Source of the DNA: Botryococcus braunii
Lineage: Eukaryota; Chlorophyta; Trebouxiophyceae
Length of the DNA stretch: 15,000 bases
Assembly (NCBI GenBank): GCA_002005505.1
Contig: KV908547.1
Location: 135,001-150,000 of the forward strand
Direction: 5' to 3'
The position numbers and the translations under genes are program-made. Below the pieces are notes generated by a model. The model was not told where the DNA came from, did not search any database, and worked only from the letters and a program-made list of their open reading frames with translations. Of the stretch, positions 1 through 7,005 are shown piece by piece. Within the stretch, counting starts at the first letter, position 1; each line of letters opens with the position of its first letter.

Positions 1-389
1 TTTTGATTTCGATGAGATATCACAGATTATGAGACCTTGTAAAGTGGATACTGCTATTCAGCCATTCTCTCTGCAGCTCAGGATTCGACGGCGTTTGAGG
101 GTGACCCTGCTAAAGCCCCTCTTTCTTCCTCTCTGGCTGCTATGCATGAGATAGACAGATGACACTTTGCATGATTCTTGTCCCCACTTATGTGAAGTGA
201 AGGTCACACCCCAGATGTCTGATCTTGATGACACTAAAAGAATGGACGTGGAAAACTGATTAGAAGAGTTTGCTGATCTATTTAGTTCTGGTAAAGATGA
301 TTTAGGATGCATATTTGGTCTTAACATCTGTCATCAGATTAATCTAAAACATGAATCGTACCCGCCCACTAAATTCTGCAACAAGTCGA
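1..389 (+). pseudogene. Element A protease-RT linker remnant
   Basis: Broken coding sequence upstream of reverse transcriptase. Frames can be followed in pieces. At about 213-389 a run reads like the acidic linker that precedes gypsy RT (LEEFADLFSSGKDDLGC, then a QINLKHESYPP stretch leading into the RT fingers). It carries a TGA at about 267. At about 55-160 another frame gives a Ser/Ala-rich stretch without recognisable motif. No protease D-S/T-G motif is visible, so protease lies further left, is decayed beyond recognition, or is missing. The assignment rests on position and on the linker resemblance only. Confidence 0.5.
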
Positions 390-842
390 CTTATTCAGAA
401 ATGGAGAAGGAATTCCTGTTTGGAGAAGTGAAAATGTTGCTTTAGCTTGGGATCATTCGTCCTTCTATGTCTGCCTGGGTGTCAGTTCCTGTTATAGTGA
501 AGAAACAAGATGGTACACTCAGATGAAGCATTGACTTCTACTTATTCAGAAAAGGAGAAGGAATTCCTGTTTGGAGAAGTGAAAATGTTGCTTTAGCTTG
601 GGATCATTCGTCCTTAAATGTCTGCCTGGGTGTCAGTTCCTGTTATAGTGAAGAAACAAGATGGTACTTTCAGATTATGAATTGACTTCTTCTTACTCAG
701 AAAAGGAGAAGGAATTTCTGTCTGGAGAAGTGAAAATGTTGCTCGAGCTTGGGATCATTCGTCCTTCTATGTCTCCCTGGATGTCAGCTCCTATTGTAGT
801 GAAGAAACGAGTTGGGACACTCAGATTATGCATTGACTTCAG
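390..842 (+). repeat. Three tandem copies of a 151-bp RT segment
   Basis: Three consecutive units begin at 390, 541 and 692, each starting CTTAYTCAG, with an exact period of 151 bp. Each covers the RT fingers from the EKEF stretch through the GIIRPS and VKK motifs to the IDF motif. Units 1 and 2 share an in-frame TAG (CTTTAG, where unit 3 has CTCGAG) and other bases, so they are closest to each other. Unit 3 runs on into the rest of RT. Because 151 is not a multiple of three, the tandem array shifts the reading frame. Confidence 0.9.
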
Positions 843-1226
843 GCCCCTAAATGCTTGTACTGTGTCTGACCCATATCTTTTGCCATTAATTGAAGCAATG
901 TTACGTAAAATGGCTCCTGCCAAGTACTTTTCAACAAGGGATATTGCATTTGCATTTTGGCAAGTCTCTATGCACCCAGAACACGCTAAGTACACTGCAT
1001 TCATGACGCATGAAGGCAAATTTGAGTGGTTAAGAATGCCATTTGGACTGAATTGCATCTAGTACATTTCGAAGACTAATGGACAATGTTTTAGGCTCCT
1101 CTTTGTTTTCTCACGCCTACCTAGATGATGTACATGTCTTTTCCGAAACTTGGGAGTAGCATGTGAAACACTTAAGAGACACATTTTGAGAAGCTTGCTC
1201 AACACAAGATCAAACTGAAGAGACCC
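692..1226 (+). pseudogene. pol: Element A reverse transcriptase (plus-strand half)
   Basis: RNA-dependent DNA polymerase domain of a Ty3/gypsy-type pol. Visible in order: GIIRPS (fingers), VGTLRLCIDFRPLN, the first catalytic Asp in FSTRDIAFAFWQVSM, RMPFGLN, then the YLDD catalytic box at 1118-1129 followed by VHVFSETWE. The frame breaks at about 1053, where one extra T in AATTGCATC moves the sequence out of frame; the following stretch STFRRLMDNVLG reads in the next frame. A TAG replaces a codon just after SETWE, and another shift occurs near 1184, after which KLAQHKIKLKRP leads into the connection domain. Catalytic residues are present but the gene is dead. It is upstream of, and collinear with, RNase H. 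Confidence 0.88.
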
Positions 1227-1960
1227 ATGTGCATTTTTGGAGCTAAGTACCTGAAGACATTAAGACATGTGGTGGGGGATGGATGTCTATGTCCATATCC
1301 TGATAATGTGGCAGCAATCCTAAACCTTCCCACACCTAGGGATGTGTCTAGCACTAGATCTGTGTTGGGGGCTACCGGTTATTCTCGCACATATGTTGAA
1401 AATTTTGCAAGAATCACTGAACCTCTGTCCCACTTGCTTACAAAGACGTCCTCATTTGCATGGACTCGACAATGTCAAAATGCGTTTGATGAAGTGAAGC
1501 AATGCCTTCCGTCTGATCCTGTTTTGCATGCTCCAAACATCAACTTACCTTTTGTTCTTACTACGGATTGGTCTAAGTCTGCCATTGGTGCTGTGCTAAG
1601 TCAGCTTGACCCTGTCACTGACTTAACAATCCTATAGCCTTTGCCTCCAAATTGTTGAAAACTGCAGAACGGAACTACTCCCCAACTGAAGGGGAATGCT
1701 TGGCTTTGGTCTAAGCTTGTGAGAATTTCCGCCCTTTCATGCATGGTTGACGTTTTACAGCCTACATTGATCACTCACCCCATGTATATCTGAATTGAAA
1801 AAGATATACGAATTCCAAGCTAGAATGCTTGGCGTTACGTCTGCAGGATTTTGATATAGACATCAAAAACGAAAAGGGTGAAGAGAATCTTGTAGATGAT
1901 TGTCTATCTCGTTATGTGCATATTGAAGCAATACATGTGTATGCCATTACGCTTGTATGG
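1227..1960 (+). pseudogene. pol: Element A connection and RNase H domain (plus-strand half)
   Basis: Continuation of gypsy pol. The RT thumb/connection reads CIFGAKYLKTLRHVVG, then VAAILNLPTPRDVSSTRS and LGATGYSRTYVENFARI. RNase H starts with LTTDWSKSAIGAVLSQ; its Asp is the expected first catalytic residue. A frame break at about 1630 (after VTDLT) is followed by PIAFASKLLKTAERNYSPTEGECLALV, then a TAA at the position where the family normally has Trp (the ALVWACEKF motif), and later KRYTNSKLE. Both breaks also occur in the minus-strand copy at the equivalent places, so they predate the duplication. TGA codons at about 1748 and 1795 are private to this arm. The domain ends in a tether (LVDDCLSRYVHIE) before the PHD finger. 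Confidence 0.88.
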
Positions 1961-2002
1961 AAGACTGATCATGTCAGGCAAAATGATCTGGATTCTGTGC
2001 CA

Positions 2003-2138
2003 TGCGTCATTTGCGGGTTCCCGCAAGGAGACGATAACATAATTTTTGTGCGATGGCTGCAACAGCAGTATTCATTTGAGATGCCTTTTCGCACCTCCTT
2101 TTGTAGTCCCCGGGGGTTGTTGGTATTGTCCAACATGT
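2003..2138 (+). pseudogene. PHD finger inside element A pol (plus-strand copy)
   Basis: A C4HC3 zinc finger of the PHD type, a domain that in other proteins reads histone H3 tails. Cys pair 1 is CVIC at 2003-2014. Then comes GFPQGDDNI, and one base frame later CDGC at 2049-2060, His at 2073-2075, Cys at 2082-2084 (H-x2-C), and WYCPTC at 2121-2138 with the conserved Trp before the last Cys pair. All eight zinc ligands and the Trp are encoded. The only break is one surplus T in the T5 run at 2043-2047, between the first and second Cys pairs; downstream spacing (C-x2-C-x4-H-x2-C-x14-C-x2-C) fits the family. It lies between RNase H and the integrase zinc domain, where gypsy elements normally have only a tether. 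Confidence 0.8.
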
Positions 2139-2159
2139 GGTCCTTAATGAGGCAGAGGG

Positions 2160-3330
2160 GGTGAACTGAAGATTGCGGAGCTTAAGAATGCAGAGACGCC
2201 ATTGACGTGCCACAAATTTGACCCATACAGAGATCCTGCATTTTTAGATTATATCCAGACTCGCGACAATCTGGCTCTCCTTGCAAGTCTTCCACTTAAG
2301 TTAGCTGCAGAATACAAAAGGAGAGGATCTTTCTTGCACAACATCTGTCCATCAGTGAGTGGCTGATGGTCTTCAAAAAGATTCGCGGTAAGCCCTCGCG
2401 TTGGCTGGTGTGCCCTGCTGTGATGTACAGATGGGATGTAATAGCCATGATTCATGATGTTTTGGCGCATCCTGGGGTCTCTCAAACTCTTGTGGTATTG
2501 CATCAGCACATCCACTGGCCAAGGATCAAGGCGGATGTAGAGCTATTTGTCCGCACTTGTGAGCCCTGCCAGAAACTTCAGGCTTCATTGCCGGAACCAC
2601 CTCGTCTACAGAAACCTGCCTTGTTTGGGCCCATGGATCATGTGCACATTGATTTATTTGGGCCCGTCCTTTGCATGTTGGCAAGGGATCATGATGGCGT
2701 ACAAGACAGAAAGAAAATCTGGGTTGTACTTATGATTGAGTACTTTATTGAGGTTACTGAATTTGTGACCGTGGAAAAGAAAACCCCTCTCTTTATCGCC
2801 TAAACCTTTTAAGATGCATGGATGTAGATGCGGTGTGCTTGCCGTTGTCACCTCTGATAACGGCAATGAAGGTTCTACTGATTTTATGCATATGTTGTTA
2901 AGACTAGGAATTTATCAGATCCAGATATCTCCTAACCACCCTTCTGCAAATGGTCTGGTGGAACGTCTGGTTAAAACAGCAAAGGAAATGCTGACCAAGC
3001 ACTACAATGACTTTCCTACTCACAGGTCTTCGTCTCTGCACACTGTACATCTGGCTTGCATGTCGCGGAAGCACTCCTCGATATGTAATTTTTCTCCAAC
3101 CGAAATGTTATATGGCTTCACTCCCAAATTGCCTATTGCTGTGAGAGAAGTGCCTGTGAATGTTGACCGGGCCCTTTCATTTGAGCATCAAGTGTGCAGA
3201 TTACACGATAGATTGAGGGAGCAATATGACCAAGTTGCCCGGTGCATTAGATCATGATATGCATAGGAACATAGTTGGTCATGCTCACAAAACTCATGGG
3301 AAATCTAAATGCACGGATCTGGGGGTGGGA
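2160..3330 (+). pseudogene. pol: Element A integrase (plus-strand half)
   Basis: Retroviral-type integrase that would join cDNA ends to the target. A tether (CHKFDPYRDPAFLDY) precedes the H2C2 zinc domain: HDVLAHPG (two His) and RTCEPCQKL (Cys pair) at about 2450-2575. The core follows with the first catalytic Asp in HIDLFGP (about 2646-2670), the second in VVTSDNG (about 2848-2870), and Glu in NGLVERLVK; 34 residues separate the last two by my count, against the usual 35. The frame breaks at about 2800 (TAA after TPLFIA), which the other arm shares, and at about 3240, where an extra G in the CCCGGTGC stretch displaces the frame. No chromodomain or clear GPY/F module is seen after it. Confidence 0.87.
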
Positions 3331-3427
3331 GACTTAGTTTTGGAGGTTACGTCAATTGCTGGACCTCTTCAGACTGGACTTAAGGGACCTTCAAGCATTG
3401 CAATTGTTTTTGATTCATTCAGACTGA

Positions 3428-4640
3428 CAATTTTGAAAGGTCTTGAGTCCAGTCTGAAGTGGTCCAACAATTGACGTAACCTGCAATACCAAGTCTCCCA
3501 CCTCTTGATCCGTGCATTTAGATTTATGAGTTTTGTGAGCATGACCAACTATGTTCCTATGCATATCATGATCTAATGCACGGGCAACTTGGTCATGCTG
3601 CTCCCTCAGTCTATCTTGTAATCTGCACACGTGATGCTCAGGTGAAAGGGCCCCCCCCCCCCCCCCAACATTCACAAGCACTTCTCTCACAGCATTAGGC
3701 AATTTGGGAGTGAAGTTTCGACTGGAGAAAAATTACATATCAAGGAGTGCTTCCGTGACATGCAAGCCTGATGTACAGTGGGCCGAGACGAAGACTGTCA
3801 GTAGGAAAGTCATTGTAGTGCTTGGTTAGCATTTCCTTTACCTTTTTAACTAGACGTTCCACCACACCATTTGCAAAAGGGTGGTTAGGAGGAAATCTAG
3901 ATGTGATAAATTCCTAGTCTAGACAACATATGCATAAAATCAGCGGAAAATATATTTCAGAGGTGACAACGGCAAGCACACCGTATCTACATCCATGCAT
4001 CTTAAAAGGTTTAGGCGACAAAGAGAGGGGTTTTCTTTTCCACGGTCACAAATTCAGTAACCTTAATAAAGTACTCAATCATAAGTACAACCCAGATTTT
4101 CTGTCTGTCATGTACGCCATCATGATCCCTTGCCAACATGCAAAGGGCGGGCCCAAATAAATCAATGTGCACATGATCCATGGGCCCAAACAAGGCAGGT
4201 TTCTGTAGGCAAGGTGGTTCCGGTAATGAAACCTGAAGTTTCCGGCAGGGCTCACAAGTGCGGACAAATAGCCCTACATCCGCCTTGATCCCTGGCCAGT
4301 GGAAATGCTGATGCAATACCACAAGAGTTTGAGAGACCCCAGGATGCGTCAAAACATCATGAATCATGGCTATTACATCCCATCTGTACATCACAGCAGG
4401 GCACACCAGCCAACGCGAGGGCTAGCCGCGAATCTTGTTGAAGACCATCAGCCAGTCATTGATGGACGGATGTTGTGCAAAGAAAGATCCTCTCTTTTTG
4501 TATTCTGCAGCTAACTTAAGTGGAAGACTTGCTAGGAGATCCTGATTGTCGCGAGTCTGGATATAATCTAAAAATGCAGGATCTCTGTATGGATCAAATT
4601 TGTGGCACGTCAATGGCGTCTCTGCATTCTTAAGCTCCGC
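3428..4640 (-). pseudogene. pol: Element A integrase (minus-strand half)
   Basis: Inverted copy of the integrase at 2160-3330. The zinc domain (HDVLTHPG, RTCEPCRKL), the first catalytic region (HIDLFGP) and the stretch up to TPLFVA are open from about 4406 to 4011. The same TAA then follows as in the other arm. The second catalytic motif is destroyed: where the partner has SDNG plus about five residues, this arm has an unrelated A/T-rich patch (about 3944-3966). A 10-bp deletion near 3712 and a C16 run at 3651-3666 further disrupt the C-terminal part. Ends in the palindrome spacer. The tether CHKFDPYRDPAFLDY at about 4613-4560 precedes the zinc domain, as in the partner. Confidence 0.85.
3651..3666. 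repeat. C16 homopolymer
   Basis: Sixteen consecutive C in the right arm of palindrome 1. The matching site of the left arm (about 3168-3175) reads ACCGGGCCCTTTC, so the run is an expansion specific to one arm. Confidence 0.9.
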
Positions 4641-4676
4641 AATCTTCAGTTCACCCTCTCTCTCTCAATAAGGATC

Positions 4677-4804
4677 ACATGTTGGACAATACCAACAACC
4701 CCCGATGACTACAGAAGGAGGTGCGAAAAGGCATCTCAAATGAATACTTTTGTTGCAGCCATAACAATGCTATCGTCTCCTTGCGGGAACCCGCGAATGA
4801 CGCA
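4677..4804 (-). pseudogene. Decayed PHD finger (minus-strand copy)
   Basis: Equivalent of the PHD finger at 2003-2138. The first Cys is present (PCVI) but the second is changed to Arg (TGC to CGC). An 8-bp shortening removes the first Cys codon of the CDGC pair, leaving only part of that motif and shifting frame. The downstream part still shows the His-x2-Cys codons and the tail up to the final Cys pair in a shifted frame. This copy would not fold as a zinc finger. Because the partner arm retains all ligands, the losses are private to this arm. Confidence 0.7.
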
Positions 4805-5396
4805 TGGCACAGAGTCCAGATCATTTTGCCTGACATGATCAGTCTTCCATACAAGCGTAATGGCATACACATGTATTGATTCAATATGCACACAACAAGA
4901 TAGACAATCAGCTACCAGATTCTCTTCACCCTTTCCGTATTTGATGTCTATATCAAAATCCTGCGGACGTAACGCCCAGCGTTCCAGCTTGGAATTCGTA
5001 TATCTTTTTGAATTCAGATGTACATGGGGTGAGTGATCAACGTAGGCTGGAAAACGTCTATCATGCATGAAAGGGCGGAACTTCTCACAAGCTTAGACCA
5101 AAGCAAAACATTCCCCTTCAGTTGGGGAGTAGTTCCGTTCTGCAGTTTTGAACAATTTGGAAGCAAAGGCTATAGGATTGTCAAGTCAGTGACAGGGTCA
5201 GGCTGACTTAGCACAGCACCAATGGCAGACTTAGACCAATCCGTAGTAAGAACAAAAGGTAAGTTGATGTTGGGAGCACGCAAAATTGGTTCAGACGCAA
5301 AGCATTGCTTCACTTCATCAAACGCATTTTGACATTGTAAAGTCCTTGCAAATGAAGACGTCTTTGTAAGCAAGTGGGACAGAGGTTCAGTAATTC
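4805..5396 (-). pseudogene. pol: Element A RNase H (minus-strand half)
   Basis: Inverted copy of the RNase H region. It opens abruptly at 5396 with TEPLSHLLTKTSSF, that is, in the middle of the connection domain: RT and protease are missing upstream on this strand. LTTDWSKSAIGAVLSQ carries the first catalytic Asp. The frame break after VTDLT and the TAA in the ALV-ACEKF motif match those of the plus-strand arm. Downstream, this arm is the better preserved one (HDRRFPAYVDHSPHVHLNSKRYTNSKLE is open where the partner has two stops), followed by DFDIDIKYGKGEENLVADCLS. Confidence 0.86.
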
Positions 5397-5635
5397 AATG
5401 CACACAACAGGAGTACTGCCGACTGAGTGTGAGATTATGAGCTCGGTGTATTCCTTTATGGCCCGGACACGAAGGGTGCTTAGTCGACGGTACTCCTGCT
5501 CTGTGTGTAGCAGGCAGTGCCGCATATGCGTCAAGGATTGATTGGCCACAATTATAGAGAAGCACCCAGGGTGCTCTTATAGTCCCAATCAAGTCATTAC
5601 AGTCCATGTCGCTCAGTCTCAACGGTAGATAATGT
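5397..5635. other. Unrecognised segment between gag tail and RNase H, with a hairpin
   Basis: About 240 bp separating the end of element A gag from the broken-in start of RNase H on the minus strand. It has short open frames on the minus strand (one about 75 codons, 5622 to 5395) but none resembles protease or RT. It contains an imperfect inverted repeat, 5401-5423 against 5483-5508, built around CAGGAGTAC/GTACTCCTG with flanking CACACA/TGTGTG, which would fold a hairpin of roughly 105 bp with a 59-nt loop. It may be a filler or a piece of another element brought in at the rearrangement breakpoint; I do not recognise it. Confidence 0.55.
5401..5508. repeat. Imperfect inverted repeat (about 24-bp arms)
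   Basis: Arms 5401-5423 and 5483-5508. They pair over CACACA, CAGGAGTAC and CGAC with two mismatches and a 3-nt bulge. It lies immediately inside the outer end of palindrome 1. Confidence 0.7.
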
Positions 5636-6066
5636 TCAAACTACTTGTTCCCGCTCATCACCAAATAGCTCACAAGTAAGGTCGCAAATATTCACATCTA
5701 AATCTGAATCTTCTTCATCATACACATGCAGCTGTAACATGGAAGAGAATGGAGATTTCTCAAATCCCTGGTTGTAATTTGCGTAACCTCTGCCAAGGGC
5801 ATGCCCTCTACCACGATAATTACTGGACCGATTGTCGTGGAATGTCTTCTTGCCAGTGTTATTATCACCCTATGAGTCATTCACTTTTGCACCTTGGGAT
5901 TGTTAGTGCGCTTCTGCTGCAAAAGATTTGGTGCAAATTTCGAATCAGAATCCAAGGCCTTAGTCAACAAGCTAACAAATGCAATTGGTTTAGGGTTTTC
6001 GTGGGTCTGCATAGCAACATGCATGGTTTCCAATTTAGTTCTCATCAATGGCGTATGGAACTTATC
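5636..6066 (-). pseudogene. gag: Element A gag, 3' part
   Basis: Continuation of the gag gene cut by element B. Collapsing one TTATC copy joins codons at 13926 and 6066 in frame and gives 61 further codons (KFHTPLMRTKLETMHV through LLQQKRTNNPKVQK) to a TGA at 5883-5881. A shift then gives, after a TAG at 5872-5870, 77 open codons that include an Arg/Gly-rich box (NYRGRGHALGRGYANYNQG, about 5818-5760) and an acidic stretch (YDEEDSDLD), ending at TGA 5638-5636. The RGG-like box is a plausible RNA-binding tail; no CCHC knuckle is visible. This half lies next to the unrecognised segment, not next to a protease. Confidence 0.78.
6062..6066. repeat. Target-site duplication, left copy (TTATC)
   Basis: TTATC directly before the TGTTG start of the left LTR. 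The same five bases follow the AACA end of the right LTR. Five bp is the usual size for Ty3/gypsy integration. Confidence 0.93.
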
Positions 6067-6396
6067 TGTTGGTGAACTAGACTCAGAACAGAGGTTCAGT
6101 AGTTCGAAATTGGATATCGTGGACTCGACGGCGAGGCCGTCCTAGGGCACCCAACGGCCCTGCCAGCCTTTCGGGATCCTTTAGGATCCCTTAGGCTGGT
6201 CCCACAACTTATCCTAATTTACAGGACATGCTGTCCACCTCAACCGCCACCTGGCAGGGACGTCCGAGGTTCCGCCACTTGCAGCAGAGCCGCACCGTGG
6301 CACCTCCTTTGTGCCGGTGGTACCTTACCGCCTGATCGGGTACCGCAGTACCCTTTCGGGGTACCGCCTGATCAGATCGGTACCCACCGCACAACA
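6067..6396 (-). repeat. 3' LTR of element B (330 bp)
   Basis: Starts TGTTG and ends CAACA on the plus strand (a 5-bp terminal inverted repeat). It aligns end to end with 13593-13920 with 11 substitutions and 2 one-base indels by hand count (about 3.4% substitutions, 10 of 11 transitions). It contains a strong hairpin at about 6163-6200: GGGATCCT/AGGATCCC around a 2-nt loop, with an outer stem CCAGCCT/AGGCTGG. It also holds four GGTACC palindromes at 6319, 6339, 6360 and 6379. No clear TATA box or AATAAA signal is visible in the minus sense. Confidence 0.95.
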
Positions 6397-6409
6397 TCCC
6401 TCCCCACTT
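6397..6409 (-). promoter_or_regulatory. Polypurine tract of element B
   Basis: In minus sense AAGTGGGGAGGGA ends directly at the 3' LTR. Position and composition (12 of 13 purines) are those of a plus-strand primer site. Confidence 0.88.
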
Positions 6410-7005
6410 AATTCGTTGCCATCCTTGGCAACACTAAAAGGGGCCACCCTTCTGGAGAGGAGGAATTCTACTGAAGCCAACCCAACGGTCTAACCGTTGC
6501 AAGCACAAAGTTTGCATTCCATCTTTATCCGAAGACACAACCTTTTACAAGGTCACAGCACCCCTCAAAGGTAAGGTCCCCCAGTGCTCTGCAAACCCAG
6601 ACTTCGTCAAGGAATCAACAAATCAACATGCTGACCTTCCGTGTTCATGATAGGTTTAGGGTCCAGCCGGCCAGGCGATGTGCGCTCTTTTACGCACTAA
6701 AGCTACGACACTGGTTTTGAGGGTTGCCACGCCCCCCGTCCACCCACATGAACTCCCCAGATTTAGTGCAGTGTGCATGCACTCAGCCATAGGGAGGAAG
6801 CCCGCGAACAAGCGTCACATCCCTCGTCCAACCAGTTGTACACAACGCAGGGCGTCCCCCACGTCTGAGATGATCGCGGACAATATGCAAAGCCGCGCCC
6901 CGCAAAGCTCTGCCTGTGGATTTGGATATTTTCACTGTCAGAAACATCCCGTGTTACAGATCAATCCTCACAGCCCCCACCCAGGACCCGTCGTAGGTGA
7001 CTGAT
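6410..7005 (-). other. 3' untranslated region of element B
   Basis: About 600 bp between the end of pol and the polypurine tract. I find no domain in either strand; the open frames there look incidental. A small perfect inverted repeat, CAACGGT/ACCGTTG with a 3-nt loop, lies at 6483-6499. Confidence 0.6.

Larger units (their letters stand above)
1411..5396. repeat. Palindrome 1: inverted duplication of element A RNase H-PHD-integrase
   Basis: Left arm 1411-3400 (plus sense) and right arm 3428-5396 (minus sense) are inverted copies separated by a 27-nt spacer at 3401-3427. By hand over about 455 bp (2401-2860 against its partner) I count about 16 substitutions, near 3.5%. Indels include a 10-bp loss and a C16 run in the right arm. 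The outer end is sharp: at 1411/5396 the copies share GAATYACTGAACC and then part completely (RT connection on the left, unrelated sequence on the right). Sense directions converge. The arms share several coding lesions, so the element was already defective when it was duplicated. Confidence 0.92.

Noticed and set aside
390..842. CRISPR-like array
   Set aside because: The 151-bp units are directly adjacent RT sequence without spacers.
1..3400. Two separate copies of element A inserted tail to tail
   Set aside because: The arms meet within the integrase C-terminal region with a 27-nt spacer and no LTR, untranslated region or target duplication between them; an internal foldback fits better.
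3926..4160. Plus-strand open frame of 76 codons
   Set aside because: It is antisense to the integrase copy of the right palindrome arm and repeats the antisense of the left arm; no independent support.
6678..7004. A 108-codon open frame on the plus strand after the 3' LTR
   Set aside because: It lies in the 3' untranslated part of element B, opposite to the element's sense, with no motif and no sign of a promoter; it looks incidental.
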